Assembly: GCF_001586255.1 (NCBI RefSeq)
Contig: NZ_CP014544.1
Coordinates: 3,938,501 to 4,002,500, forward strand
Direction of reading: 5' to 3'
Origin: Zhongshania aliphaticivorans
Lineage (GTDB): Bacteria; Pseudomonadota; Gammaproteobacteria; Pseudomonadales; Spongiibacteraceae
DNA: 64,000 bases
Of the stretch, positions 1 to 9,913 are shown piece after piece; position 1 is the first letter of the stretch, and every line of letters begins with the position of its first letter. The notes beneath the pieces are model-generated. The model ran no database searches. It saw only the letters and a program-made list of their open reading frames with translations, and was not told where the DNA came from. The position numbers and the translations under genes were made by a program.

Positions 1-1
1 T

Positions 2-1972
2 TACACCGTTAATTTACTGACCTTATTGGCGCTGGTATTAGCCATTGGCTTGGTTGTAGATGACAGCATTGTTGTTTTAGAAAATATTCATCGCCGCCTG
101 CTAAATGGCGAGCCGCCACTGGTTGCGGCTTATCGCGGCAGCCGCCAAGTCGGTTTTGCGGTTATCGCGACCACGGCAGTACTGGTCGCCGTTTTTGTGC
201 CGATCAGTTTTTTAGAGGGCGACGTGGGCCGTCTGTTTGGCGAGTTCGCGGTTGCCATGGCCGTGGCCGTCATGTTTTCTAGCCTTGTGGCCTTAACGCT
301 GTCGCCGGTGATTTGTGCACGTGTATTAAATCGCGACGCCATGCACGGCGGCCTTGCCAATTTTGTAGAGTCGCTGCTACACCGCATGGAAAGCCGCTAC
401 GGCAAACTGCTCGGCCGCAGCATGAAGCGACCGATTATATCGGCCGTGCTACTGGCAATGACTATTGGCGGCTGCCTGTTTCTGTTAGAAAAAGTACCCG
501 CTGAATTCGCGCCCAAAGAAGATCGCGGCGTGGTGTTTATGATGATTCGCGCCCCCGAGGGCAGCTCCTTTAATTTCACCACCACGCAAATGGCTGAAGT
601 CGAATCGCGACTAATGCCCATGGTCGACAGCGGCGTAATAAAGCGCTTTTTGCTCCGTGCGCCCGGTGGCCGCGGTGGCGCAGATACCTATAATGAAGGC
701 GTAGGTATTATGGTGCTCGCCCCTTGGGAGGAGCGCCCTCCGGTATCGGCAATAGTCGGCGAAATTAGGCAGCGCCTTGCTGGCTTTAGCGGTTTAAGTG
801 TTTTTCCGGTTACTCCTCAGTCTCTCGGTGGCGGCTTTAGTAAACCAGTCGAGTTCGTGCTCGGCGGCAGCAATTACCAAGAGCTAGCGCAATGGCGCGA
901 CCAACTTATTGCCGAGGCGCGCACCAATCCTGGCTTGCTTGGCATCGACAGCGACTACCGCGAAACCAAGCCCCAGCTTGCGGTAACAATTAACCGCGAC
1001 CGCGCCGCCGCACTTGGTGTAGACGCCAGCGAGATCAACCGCAGCCTCGAAACCCTGCTCGGCTCCCGGCGGGTAACCACCTTTATGATGGCCGGTGAAG
1101 AGTACGACGTGATCCTCGAAGGCGAGCCAGAGACCCAGCGCAGCCCTGAAGACCTCAGTAATATCTATGTGCGGTCTACCACCACAGATGCGCTAATCCC
1201 CCTTGGCAACTTGGTGACTATTCAGGAGCGCGGCGACGCCGCGGTGCTGAATCGCTATAACCGCGTGCGAGCGATTACCATAGACGCCAACTTAGCCGAC
1301 GGCTATTCACTTGGCGAAGCGCTGACTTATCTGGAGAATCTTGTTGCCGAGAAGTTTCCTGAGGCGGTAGTTGATTACAAAGGCGAGTCCTTAGACTACC
1401 GCGACGCCGGAGGCAGCATATATTTCACCTTTGCGCTGTCGCTATTAATTGTTTACTTGGTGCTGGCAGCCCAATTTGAAAGTTTTATTCACCCCTTTAT
1501 TATTTTGCTGAGCGTGCCTTTAGCCGTTGCCGGTGCCTTGCTGGGCCTGTATTTGTTTGGCCAAACCTTAAACATATACAGTCAAATAGCGCTGATTATG
1601 TTGGTGGGCTTGGCCGCCAAAAATGGCATATTGCTGGTGGAGTTTGCGAACCAGTTGCGGGATCAGGGCTTGGATTTTGACACTGCGATTATTCAATCTG
1701 CCCAGCAGCGCCTGCGGCCCATTGCGATGACCGCCATCACCACGGTAATTGGTGCTGTGCCCTTATTGCTGTCGTTTGGTGCTGGCAGTGAGTCCCGCTA
1801 CGCAATTGGGATTGTGGTGGTGTTTGGGGTTAGCAGCGCTACCCTACTCACCTTGTTTGTCATCCCGATGGCCTACCGGCTATTGGCGCGCCATAGCAAT
1901 TCGCCACACACCGTGTCGCGGCAATTGGCCATAGAGCTAGCGGCAAACGAAGATAAAGAGCGCACCGAATAG
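2..1972 (+). CDS. RND efflux pump inner-membrane permease (HAE1 type), 5' end outside window
   Basis: The reading frame is already open at base 2, so the N-terminal part of the gene lies upstream. What is visible (about 657 residues) starts inside a transmembrane helix carrying the RND signature GLVVDDSIVVLENI, whose acidic pair belongs to the proton relay. A periplasmic porter/docking part follows (roughly residues 165-470), and then a second helix bundle containing LAAQFESFIHPFIILLSVPLA and VGLAAKNGILLVEF. The protein would export hydrophobic compounds in complex with a periplasmic adaptor and an outer-membrane channel, probably encoded upstream. Substrate cannot be read from the sequence. 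Family assignment is secure; whether it is AcrB-, MexF- or CmeB-like is open. Confidence 0.93.
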   Translation, partial: YTVNLLTLLALVLAIGLVVDDSIVVLENIHRRLLNGEPPLVAAYRGSRQVGFAVIATTAVLVAVFVPISFLEGDVGRLFGEFAVAMAVAVMFSSLVALTLSPVICARVLNRDAMHGGLANFVESLLHRMESRYGKLLGRSMKRPIISAVLLAMTIGGCLFLLEKVPAEFAPKEDRGVVFMMIRAPEGSSFNFTTTQMAEVESRLMPMVDSGVIKRFLLRAPGGRGGADTYNEGVGIMVLAPWEERPPVSAIVGEIRQRLAGFSGLSVFPVTPQSLGGGFSKPVEFVLGGSNYQELAQWRDQLIAEARTNPGLLGIDSDYRETKPQLAVTINRDRAAALGVDASEINRSLETLLGSRRVTTFMMAGEEYDVILEGEPETQRSPEDLSNIYVRSTTTDALIPLGNLVTIQERGDAAVLNRYNRVRAITIDANLADGYSLGEALTYLENLVAEKFPEAVVDYKGESLDYRDAGGSIYFTFALSLLIVYLVLAAQFESFIHPFIILLSVPLAVAGALLGLYLFGQTLNIYSQIALIMLVGLAAKNGILLVEFANQLRDQGLDFDTAIIQSAQQRLRPIAMTAITTVIGAVPLLLSFGAGSESRYAIGIVVVFGVSSATLLTLFVIPMAYRLLARHSNSPHTVSRQLAIELAANEDKERTE

Positions 1973-2176
1973 GCGCGCTCGAAGACCTCACGCGGTCGGA
2001 CTTCACCGCAAGGGCAGATGTGACGCTGGCAGGATGAACGGTAAAAAGGCGGCATCGCAATCACTCAGCCGAGAAGACTCTCAGCTAAGCGAATATTGAC
2101 GCGAGACTAGGCTAAAAAAGAACGGAGCTTCGCCGCGACAGCAATTCCGCGGCAAAGTGAGCCAACAGGCTTATGT

Positions 2177-3262
2177 TTATAAAGACTGTGCTCGGCTTCT
2201 TTCTGGCAAAATTTTTGCCGCATCAACATCCAACATACACACTTCTTTAAATAAGCGATGCGCAGCGGTGTATTCTGTTAGCGCATCCGCCGCCAGTAGA
2301 ATTGCAGCAGCCGTCCAGGTTGGTCGCTCGTCTGGCCACAGCAAGTCTTCAGCAAATTGGTAACCCGTCCAGTACTCGCCGTTGCTCTCGCGCCATTGAT
2401 GTAACCAGCTGTACACCGTTACAGCGCGGGCGTGATCCCCTGCCGCCAATAGCGCCATGGTTAGCTCGCAAGACTCCGCGACAGTAACCCAAGGCTCATC
2501 TGAGACGCAGCGGCACCCTAGACCTGGCTCGACAAAGTCGCCCCAGCGCTTTTGCAGGTGGGCGCTCGCCTTGGCAGGCGGTATTGCGCCGGTTAACACG
2601 GGGTAAAACCAATCCATGGAATAGCGCGATTTGCTCTCCCAGGTACGGTCAAAACGCTCTGGCTTTTTACGTAGCGCCTCGCCCAATGCCTGTCGCGCGT
2701 CACGCCAGATTGGTCGCGGCGAGCCAACTTGCACCGAAATATTCACGGCGCACTCTAAACTTTTATAGATGGAGGAGCAGCCGGTAACCAAGGCGTCGCA
2801 CATGGCTTCACCATCGGCGTTTACCGCCCAGTTAATCTCGCCGTGAGGAGACTGCTGGGCCAGTACAAACTCAATAGCCCCCTGAACACAGGGCCACATT
2901 TCTCGCAAAAACCCTTGGTTTTCACTAATCAAAAAATGGTGCCAAACGCCAGTGGCAATATAGGCAACAAAATTGGTTTCGCGGCGCTCATGATTGTCGA
3001 CTTCGCCATCGCGGTAGGCGGCCCACCAGCTGCCATCTTCAAGCTGAGTATTTTTAAGCCAGCGGTAGGCATTTTCGGCAGCCTCAAACTCACCGCCAAT
3101 ACTCAGGCCCATCGCCGATTCTACGTGATCCCAGGGGTCAGCATGACCACCCGCAAACCACGGAATACTGCCGTCTTGCTGTTGAGCGCGTACTAAAAAT
3201 TCGACTGTCGGCCGGAAAAATTCCTGGGGAAATAGTCCCTTACTTAAAAATAAACCACTCAT
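2177..3262 (-). CDS. Alpha/alpha-toroid (squalene cyclase / prenyltransferase-like) protein of unknown function
   Basis: This 361-residue protein contains QW-like repeats typical of terpenoid cyclase and prenyltransferase barrels, for example QQQDGSIPWFAGG near residue 28 and LEDGSWWAAYRDG near residue 95. I do not see the DxDD protonation motif of a squalene-hopene cyclase, so cyclase activity should not be assumed. The start codon overlaps the stop of the upstream methyltransferase by four bases (ATGA), indicating translational coupling. With the methyltransferase and the GT4 glycosyltransferase it forms a three-gene unit. A role in building or recognising a glycan or glycolipid is inferred only from that context. 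Confidence 0.75.
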   Translation of the reverse strand: MSGLFLSKGLFPQEFFRPTVEFLVRAQQQDGSIPWFAGGHADPWDHVESAMGLSIGGEFEAAENAYRWLKNTQLEDGSWWAAYRDGEVDNHERRETNFVAYIATGVWHHFLISENQGFLREMWPCVQGAIEFVLAQQSPHGEINWAVNADGEAMCDALVTGCSSIYKSLECAVNISVQVGSPRPIWRDARQALGEALRKKPERFDRTWESKSRYSMDWFYPVLTGAIPPAKASAHLQKRWGDFVEPGLGCRCVSDEPWVTVAESCELTMALLAAGDHARAVTVYSWLHQWRESNGEYWTGYQFAEDLLWPDERPTWTAAAILLAADALTEYTAAHRLFKEVCMLDVDAAKILPERSRAQSL

Positions 3263-3975
3263 GCCGGGCTCGCCTTTTCAAAGTACATCACCACCGACTT
3301 ACCGAGTACCGGGTTGAGGCTCGCTTCTAGGGTGCGGGTGAACAACGGTCTGTCCATTAAATCCCAAACTAGAAAGCGGTGATATTGTTTAATCAATGGA
3401 TTGCTATCTTGGCGGTCCCAAAATGCGCACTTCAGCCACCAGTAAGGGGAATGCAAAGCATGTGCCCAATGCCGACGGTAAAAGCGAAAACCTAAGTTTT
3501 GTATTTGTTTACGCAGCTCGCTAGCTTTAAAAATGCGTAAATGGCCACCCTCAACTTTATGGTAAGCCTCACTCAAAGCCCAACATATTTGCTCAGGCCA
3601 CGCGCGGGGAACGCTCGCGCAGAACAAGCCGCCGGGTTTGAGAATACGTTCAATTTCTTTGAGCACTGCCGCGTAATCAGGAATGTGCTCAAGTACCTCT
3701 GAGCAAATCACTTTATCAAAACTATTGTCGGCAAAAGGGAGCTTCAAGGCGTCGGCATTGGCTAAGCCAAATGCCTTGTGCTCATTATTGGCCTCATTAA
3801 AGTCAGTAAAGCGAGTTTGCGCTGTTTGCAAATCCTTTAGGCATAGGTCTACACCAATAGCCGTTATCTCACCTTCAACATAGGCCGAGATCACATGGCG
3901 ACCTTCGCCGCAGCCCAAATCTAATACTTTATCGCCACGATTCAGGTGGAAATGACGGAAATCAACTGTTTTCAC
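3259..3975 (-). CDS. Class I SAM-dependent methyltransferase
   Basis: A 238-residue Rossmann-fold methyltransferase. Motif I is VLDLGCGEGRHVISA near residue 18, followed by the acidic end of strand 2 (IGVDLCLKDL), FDKVICSEVLEHI near residue 86, and LKPGGLFCASVPR near residue 110. This is the Methyltransf_11/UbiE-like pattern used on small molecules or lipids. Its start lies 14 bases inside the 3' end of the GT4 gene and its stop overlaps the next start, so the three genes are almost certainly co-translated. The substrate is unknown; a sugar or lipid carrier made by the neighbouring glycosyltransferase is the obvious candidate. Confidence 0.88.
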   Translation of the reverse strand: MKTVDFRHFHLNRGDKVLDLGCGEGRHVISAYVEGEITAIGVDLCLKDLQTAQTRFTDFNEANNEHKAFGLANADALKLPFADNSFDKVICSEVLEHIPDYAAVLKEIERILKPGGLFCASVPRAWPEQICWALSEAYHKVEGGHLRIFKASELRKQIQNLGFRFYRRHWAHALHSPYWWLKCAFWDRQDSNPLIKQYHRFLVWDLMDRPLFTRTLEASLNPVLGKSVVMYFEKASPA

Positions 3976-5278
3976 GTTGTAACACCTGCCAATAATAATT
4001 TGTCATTTGTTGGGCGGCACGCCGCCAGCAAAACAATTCTTCTATACGCTGACGCCCTGCAGCCGCTAATTGTTCACGCTTGGCGGGCGACGCCAACAGA
4101 GCATCTAGCGCCTCGGCAATCGCGCTACTATCACGCACGGGCACTTGAATTGCCGCGTCGCCAACCACCTCGGGTAATGCGCCCCCATCGGTGGAAATGA
4201 CTGCGGTGCCACACGCCATGGCCTCCCCCGCGGGCAAACCAAAGCCTTCATACACCGAAGGCACAATGACCACCGAGGCTTCGTTGTAAAAGCCCACTAA
4301 GTCCTCGGTGCTAATGCCACTAACACAGCGAATATGCTTGCTCAAACCCAGGTCTTTAATTAGTGCGCTGCTCTCGCCGCCCTCTTTAGGCTGACCAACC
4401 AGTAGTAGCTCTAAATCGGGGTACTTAGGCAATACCTTGGCAACGCCTTCTAGCAAGTAACGCATGCCTTTCAGCGGTTGATCAGAAGATACCGCGGCCA
4501 TCACCCTGTTCGGGTTTTTTACCGTATTCGGCAGAGGGCGAAACTCTTCAGTATCAATGCCGTTAAGCACTACGCTAATACCGGCGGGCTGCATATCAAA
4601 GGCCACCGCGATGTCTTGCCGAGAGCGTTCCGAAACCGTTACCACATGGTGAAGCTGGCGAGCGACCTGGCGCTGCATGATTAAAAAGCTGTGCCAGCGC
4701 CGAATGAGTAGCCGTTCCCGCCAATTTTTAGCCGCTTTCAAGGCGATGCTAAGGTCACTGGTAATCGGGTGATGGATGGTGGTAATAAACGGGAAATTGC
4801 GCTTTTGCAATTCTAGCATGCCGTAACTAAGGCATTGATTGTCATGAATAATATCGTAGTGACGGCCATGCTTTTTGAGGTATTTAACCACCCGCCGACC
4901 AAAACAGTAAGGTTCAGAAAAAGCACCTGTCAGCTTACCGCTCCACTCAATGATATTGGTCATGGAACGCAAGTGATGGGGACGAATCGAGCCAAGGCCA
5001 GTTTCAAAGAGGTTCATGCCGGGCATCTTGATCAGGTTTACTCTAGGGTCAAGATGCGGGTAGGGCTGACCTGAGATCACATCTACCGTGTGTCCGGCCT
5101 CAACTAAGGCTTTGCTAAGGTATTTAAGGTAAATACCTTGGCCGCCACCATAGGGCGCGCTGCGGTAACCAAGCAAACACACTTTGAGTGCACGCCGAGG
5201 ACGGGCGTCATCCAGTGGAATGACCTTGGCTTTAAATGCCGGTTTAGTTGAAGTAGCTGCTGTGGGTGTTGACGCCAT
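3962..5278 (-). CDS. Glycosyltransferase family 4
   Basis: A 438-residue GT-B fold glycosyltransferase. The N-terminal domain opens with LKVCLLGYRSAPYGGGQGIY near residue 31, the glycine-rich acceptor-side loop. The C-terminal nucleotide-sugar domain holds ISTEDLVGFYNEASVVIVPS and the EGFGLPAGEAMACGTAVIST stretch, which contains the EX7E-type acidic pair of GT4 enzymes. About 30 proline/alanine-rich residues precede the fold. It is the first gene of the three-gene unit running to 2177. It probably transfers a sugar to a lipid or glycan acceptor at the cytoplasmic face of the membrane. Donor and acceptor are not predictable here. Confidence 0.9.
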   Translation of the reverse strand: MASTPTAATSTKPAFKAKVIPLDDARPRRALKVCLLGYRSAPYGGGQGIYLKYLSKALVEAGHTVDVISGQPYPHLDPRVNLIKMPGMNLFETGLGSIRPHHLRSMTNIIEWSGKLTGAFSEPYCFGRRVVKYLKKHGRHYDIIHDNQCLSYGMLELQKRNFPFITTIHHPITSDLSIALKAAKNWRERLLIRRWHSFLIMQRQVARQLHHVVTVSERSRQDIAVAFDMQPAGISVVLNGIDTEEFRPLPNTVKNPNRVMAAVSSDQPLKGMRYLLEGVAKVLPKYPDLELLLVGQPKEGGESSALIKDLGLSKHIRCVSGISTEDLVGFYNEASVVIVPSVYEGFGLPAGEAMACGTAVISTDGGALPEVVGDAAIQVPVRDSSAIAEALDALLASPAKREQLAAAGRQRIEELFCWRRAAQQMTNYYWQVLQRENS

Positions 5279-5553
5279 ATCCAGGATCGCTGTTATTCGT
5301 TTTTATGAAACCGAGGAATTCTTCAGCGCTAACAGAACGGCTTTTCAACAGCCTAGCCAGGAGACACAGAGAGCCATTTAACCCTATATGACCCATCTCA
5401 TCGAAGAATGCCGCAATCTAGTAACAGGATTCTAACCATGGCATGCCCATAAATCCACTCGCGATGCCCCACAGCCGCTGTATCTGGCATTAAGACTTTG
5501 TCATGTTACACTCGCCGCAGGCCCCCAACCCCCTTGCAGAGACCTTGATAGCA

Positions 5554-5937
5554 ATGCGTATAACAGCATTACCCCACTATAAAAAAATGACCCTCGTTGC
5601 CTTAATTATTTTAACGGGCTGCGCCAGCAACGGTCGCAGTGGCAAAGAAATAGGCTTGTTTGACACCACGATCAAAGGCGATGACATTCGCCTATTTCGC
5701 TATCTTCTGCCCTTATTTAGGGAAAAGCCACGCCCCATCACCCAGCGCGCCAATGGCAGCCAGACTCAAAACATTGACCCAAAAGAAAGCGAAGAAGCGC
5801 AGTTAAAACGCGCCGACTACCTGTTAAAGCAAGACCCACGATTAAAAGAGTACTGCCCGAAAGGCTATACGATTACCGACAAATATGCCGTGTTGAATGA
5901 AATCATTATTCGCGGCGAGTGCCGGTATATTGAGTAG
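5554..5937 (+). CDS. Small hypothetical lipoprotein
   Basis: I take the ATG at 5554 rather than the upstream in-frame ATG at 5503, because it places a compact signal peptide immediately before a lipobox: LIILTGC, with the cysteine near residue 23. The mature part is about 105 residues, hydrophilic, and carries two later cysteines in the C-terminal third (KEYCPKGYTI and RGECRYIE) that could form a disulfide. I do not recognise the family. It stands alone, transcribed toward ilvE, with a GC-rich inverted repeat between the two stop codons. Confidence 0.7.
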   Translation: MRITALPHYKKMTLVALIILTGCASNGRSGKEIGLFDTTIKGDDIRLFRYLLPLFREKPRPITQRANGSQTQNIDPKESEEAQLKRADYLLKQDPRLKEYCPKGYTITDKYAVLNEIIIRGECRYIE

Positions 5938-5950
5938 TTTGAATGGCGAA

Positions 5951-5976
5951 CTGAGCCCCGCGTTGCGGGGGCTCAG
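5951..5976. terminator. Inverted repeat between convergent lipoprotein gene and ilvE
   Basis: The arms CTGAGCCCCGC and GCGGGG-GCTCAG pair with one bulged G around a GTT loop. The site lies between two convergent stop codons, so a shared terminator is likely, although no long T-run follows on either strand. Confidence 0.55.
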
Positions 5977-5989
5977 TATATAGTCGTCA

Positions 5990-6916
5990 TTATCGAACGG
6001 GGGTAGACCACTCGGGGAATTGCTGACGGCGACCCTTAACTTGGTCGAAGTACATGGTTTGCAGCTGGGTGGTGATCGGGCCACGCTTACCGGCACCAAT
6101 TATTCGGCCATCCAGCTCGCGAATTGGCAATACTTCTGCCGCCGTGCCGGTAAAGAAGGCTTCATCTGCCACATAGACTTCGTCGCGGGTAATACGCTTC
6201 TCAGAGACTTCCAGACCCAGCTCTTTAGCAAATTCAAAAATGGTATTACGGGTAATGCCATCTAAGCAGCTGGTCAGCTCGGGAGTAAAAATCTTACCGT
6301 TGCGAACAAGAAAAACGTTCTCACCGCTGCCTTCGGCAACATAGCCTTCGTTGTCCAGCAACAGGGCTTCTTCACAGCCGCTGTCTAGCGCTTCGCGCAG
6401 GGCTAGCATCGAATTGATGTAGTGACCGTTGGCTTTCGCTTTGCACATGGAAATATTGACGTGGTGGCGAGTATAAGAGGAGCAGCGTACTTTAATGCCG
6501 TTATCCCGCGCGTCTGGGCTCATGTAGCTAGGCCAATCCCAGGCGGCAACAATCACATGCATCTTTAGGTTATCGGCGCGCAGGCCCATGCCCTCGGAGC
6601 CGTAAAAACACATTGGCCGCAGGTAGGCTTCTTCTAGGCCGTTTTCACGCACTACCGCGCGCTGAGCTTCGTTGATCTGTTCTTTGGTCGCGGTCATTTC
6701 CATACGCATAATATGCGCAGAGCGGAACAGACGGTCTGTGTGCTCTTGCATACGGAAAATGCAGGTGCCGCGATCTTCTGTTTTATAGGCGCGTACGCCT
6801 TCAAACACGCCCATGCCATAGTGCAGGGTGTGGGTTAATACGTGGACTTTGGCGTCGCGCCAAGGAACCATTTCGCCGTCAAACCAAATCAGGCCATCAC
6901 GATCAGCCATGGACAT
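5990..6916 (-). CDS. ilvE: Branched-chain amino acid aminotransferase
   Basis: A 308-residue fold-type IV PLP enzyme that interconverts Val, Leu and Ile with their 2-oxo acids using glutamate/2-oxoglutarate. Diagnostic pieces are the N-terminal LIWFDGEMVPW, HTLHYGMGVFEGVRAY, the Schiff-base lysine region CKAKANGHYINSMLA, EGYVAEGSGENVFLV, and FTGTAAEVLPI near the C-terminus. Length matches the family. AGGAG lies nine bases before the ATG at 6916. The gene is 43 bases downstream of glnE on the same strand; the same pair is adjacent in Pseudomonas. Confidence 0.97.
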   Translation of the reverse strand: MSMADRDGLIWFDGEMVPWRDAKVHVLTHTLHYGMGVFEGVRAYKTEDRGTCIFRMQEHTDRLFRSAHIMRMEMTATKEQINEAQRAVVRENGLEEAYLRPMCFYGSEGMGLRADNLKMHVIVAAWDWPSYMSPDARDNGIKVRCSSYTRHHVNISMCKAKANGHYINSMLALREALDSGCEEALLLDNEGYVAEGSGENVFLVRNGKIFTPELTSCLDGITRNTIFEFAKELGLEVSEKRITRDEVYVADEAFFTGTAAEVLPIRELDGRIIGAGKRGPITTQLQTMYFDQVKGRRQQFPEWSTPVR

Positions 6917-6959
6917 CGCGTGTTACTCCTCAAAAAAAGCGGGCAAGCAAAAAATAAAA

Positions 6960-9872
6960 TTACGTAGACAACATCAGTTGCTGCCAGAGTCGACTGACAT
7001 TTTTCCGCTCTGCGCCCAATGCCGCAATGGCTATCCGCCCCTTTTGCTCTTGTAAGCTAAGGCGATGCGCCTGACTTCGAAACGCCTTGTAAGCGTCGAT
7101 CAGTGCCTGGGTATCCGCACTCGAAATCAGACCGTTATTATTCAGCGATTCCAGTATGCGAATGTTATCAGTGTAGTGTGTAAGCGGTGGGTGCTGATGT
7201 GACCATGCTAAAACGGCATATTGCACCATAAATTCAATATCAACGATACCTCCCTCGCCTTGTTTAAGGTCAAATTCAGTATTTTTATTTACCCCGAGCA
7301 GCAAGTGATCCCGCATTTTCTGGCGCATGGCGATCACTTCCTTGGCCAGCGCCGCTTGTGGCCGGTTTTTACACAGGGTTTGGCGGCGCAAATCAGCAAA
7401 TTTTTCTGCCAAAATCCCATCGCCAGCAACCGCCCTCACCCGCACTAAGGCCTGATGCTCCCATGTCCAAGCCTGATTTTGCTGATAATCGCTAAACGCG
7501 GTAAAAGACGACACCAACAAGCCCGAATTACCCGAGGGCCGCAGCCGCATGTCCACCTCATAGAGGGCGCCGAGTCGCGTGGTGGCGGTAAGAATATGAA
7601 TAATGCGCTGCCCTAGGCGAGTAAAAAACGTGCCTGCATCCACCGAGCGCTCGCCATCGGTCACTGCCGTTGTGGGTAAGTCATGGAGAAACACCAAATC
7701 TAGGTCTGAGCCGTAACTTAATTCGAGGCCGCCAAGCTTGCCGTAGCCCAGCACCACAAAGTGGCGACGGTCATCGCCATCGGGAACCGGGCTTCCGTGT
7801 TTATCGAGCAAATTCTGCCAGGCGATATCGAGCACCGCCGCCAAGACCACTTCGGCAATTGCGGTGAGATAATCACTCACTTTCATTAAGGGGAGGCTAT
7901 CGGTGACCTCTGAGGCTGCACCGCGCAAAACATGGGCGAGCCGGAAATAGCGCAGCGCTTCCATTTGCGCTTCTAGATCGTCACCTTCGATACGCAAGAG
8001 GCGCTGCCGCAACTCGCTCGCCAAGCCGTCTTGGTCGGGCATGGAATACAGGCTGCGGGCATCAAGTAGCTCATCGAGTAACACTGGGTGAGCGGCGAGC
8101 TGACGTGCAATCCACGGGCTAGCGTCACAAAGTTCAACCAAGCGCCCCCGTGCACCGGGGTTCTCGATAAGTAAAACCAAGTAGGCGGTGCGGCGCAGAA
8201 CCGCTTCAATTAAGGGGATCAGTCGCAGTAGCGTTGCCGTTGGCGCCGATACCCCACACAAATCTTCTAATAATAACGGCAGCAAGCCGTACAGCCGGTC
8301 GCGGCCGCGACCCTGCATACGCTGCACACTGGCGCCGTTAAGCAAGGCAACCAATAAGCGTGCCGCCTCTTCTGCTGCGTCAAAGCCCGCCTCCTCAAGG
8401 GTGGCGCGCACCTCATCTTGGTCAAGATCATCAAGCATCGAGCGCCAGCGCTGATGACTGAGGTGGGGACGCTCAACCTCGGTTTCCACCGGCGCAATAA
8501 CATTGGCAAAACAGCGGCTTACCCTGCTTCTGTGTTCAGTTAATGCCGCCGCAAAGGCCGCCCAGTCCCCCTTAAAGCCCATCGCTAAAGCCAAAGCACA
8601 ACGCTCGCCATCGCTGTGTGGCAATTGCTGGGTTTGCTGGTCTCGCCAAGCCTGAATAGCGTGTTCGGTATTGCGTAAAAAGCGATAGGCCTCGATTAAC
8701 TCAGCAACCACTTCGGTCGGTAAATACTGTTGCGCCGCCAACTCCCGTAAAATTGTCTGCAACTCCAAGGCTTGCAAAGCGACTTCCTGTCCGCCACGAA
8801 TCAGCTGAAAGCATTGGGCAATGAACTCTATCTCTCGAATCCCGCCAGCGCCCAATTTGATATTGTCCTGCAACTGGCGACGCAGCACTTCGCGCTGGAT
8901 CATGCTCTTCATTTCCCGCAGGGATTCAATAGCAGAAAAATCCAAATAGCGGCGATACACAAAGGGCCGCAGCTGCTCTAAAAGCTGCGCACCCGCCGCG
9001 CGGTCACCGGCGATACAGCGCGCTTTAATGAGCGCGTAGCGCTCCCAGTCGCGGCCTTGGTCTTGGTAGTATTCTTCTAAGGCATCAAAGCTAATTACCA
9101 ATGGCCCGCTCTGGCCGTATGGCCGCAGGCGCATATCCACTCTAAACACAAAGCCATCGGCGGTGCGGGTATCTAGCGCTTTAATGAGGCGCTGCCCTAG
9201 GCGAATAAAGAATTCCTGATTATCCACGCTGCGCGCCGCGCCCACGGTCTCACCGGCTTCAGGATAGGCAAAGATAAGATCGATATCTGAAGACAAATTC
9301 AGCTCGCCAGCCCCTAATTTGCCCATGGCAATCACCACCAGTTGCTGGGGCTCACCCGCTTTAGACTGCGGCTCGCCGCGCTCAGCGCACAGCTGACGAT
9401 GTAAGAAATCCAGCGCCACATCCACACAGGCCTCTGCCAAGTGGGATAAATCGGCAACAGTCTCTTCCATTGTCGCCAGGCGATTAAGGTCGCGCCACAC
9501 AATGCGCAGCCAGTGCCGGTTACGAAACTGGCGCAGTATCTGTGCGAGATCATCGGCATTTTCACACCGGGCGCAGGCCGCACTTAACTCTGCCCGCCAA
9601 CGCGCTGGCGCTATGCTATTTTCCAACAAGCCTGCCGTGTCCAGACTGGGCAAGCAGTCTGGGTGGCGAACGCAGAACTCAAATAAGGTGTGACTGCAGG
9701 CCAGTGCTTGCAATAGCTCAATGCGCCGCGCCGAGTTGGCAAAGCCCTGATACCATTGCGCCTGCTCGCTGTCACAGTGCTCGAGCAGGCTCTGCCAGCG
9801 CTGTTCAACTTCTGCGATGAGTGCGGCGGGCAGTTCGCCATCCTGTAGTGCCAAACTCTCTACTGATGTCAT
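6960..9872 (-). CDS. glnE: Bifunctional glutamine synthetase adenylyltransferase/deadenylase
   Basis: A 970-residue GlnE, the usual length. It has two nucleotidyltransferase domains. The N-terminal deadenylylating one carries LNLSSDIDLIFAY near residue 195, and the C-terminal adenylylating one carries LSYGSDLDLVFLHD near residue 720. Each is followed by an HD-like helical domain containing GxGGIRxIEF (GAGGIREIEF) or GEGGIVDIEF. The enzyme adjusts glutamine synthetase activity in response to PII. It precedes ilvE and probably shares its transcript. No missing catalytic residue was noticed. Confidence 0.97.
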   Translation of the reverse strand: MTSVESLALQDGELPAALIAEVEQRWQSLLEHCDSEQAQWYQGFANSARRIELLQALACSHTLFEFCVRHPDCLPSLDTAGLLENSIAPARWRAELSAACARCENADDLAQILRQFRNRHWLRIVWRDLNRLATMEETVADLSHLAEACVDVALDFLHRQLCAERGEPQSKAGEPQQLVVIAMGKLGAGELNLSSDIDLIFAYPEAGETVGAARSVDNQEFFIRLGQRLIKALDTRTADGFVFRVDMRLRPYGQSGPLVISFDALEEYYQDQGRDWERYALIKARCIAGDRAAGAQLLEQLRPFVYRRYLDFSAIESLREMKSMIQREVLRRQLQDNIKLGAGGIREIEFIAQCFQLIRGGQEVALQALELQTILRELAAQQYLPTEVVAELIEAYRFLRNTEHAIQAWRDQQTQQLPHSDGERCALALAMGFKGDWAAFAAALTEHRSRVSRCFANVIAPVETEVERPHLSHQRWRSMLDDLDQDEVRATLEEAGFDAAEEAARLLVALLNGASVQRMQGRGRDRLYGLLPLLLEDLCGVSAPTATLLRLIPLIEAVLRRTAYLVLLIENPGARGRLVELCDASPWIARQLAAHPVLLDELLDARSLYSMPDQDGLASELRQRLLRIEGDDLEAQMEALRYFRLAHVLRGAASEVTDSLPLMKVSDYLTAIAEVVLAAVLDIAWQNLLDKHGSPVPDGDDRRHFVVLGYGKLGGLELSYGSDLDLVFLHDLPTTAVTDGERSVDAGTFFTRLGQRIIHILTATTRLGALYEVDMRLRPSGNSGLLVSSFTAFSDYQQNQAWTWEHQALVRVRAVAGDGILAEKFADLRRQTLCKNRPQAALAKEVIAMRQKMRDHLLLGVNKNTEFDLKQGEGGIVDIEFMVQYAVLAWSHQHPPLTHYTDNIRILESLNNNGLISSADTQALIDAYKAFRSQAHRLSLQEQKGRIAIAALGAERKNVSRLWQQLMLST

Positions 9873-9913
9873 ATCGCCTAGCCTTCTCTCCTTATTAGTT
9901 TTGCAGCAGTGGC

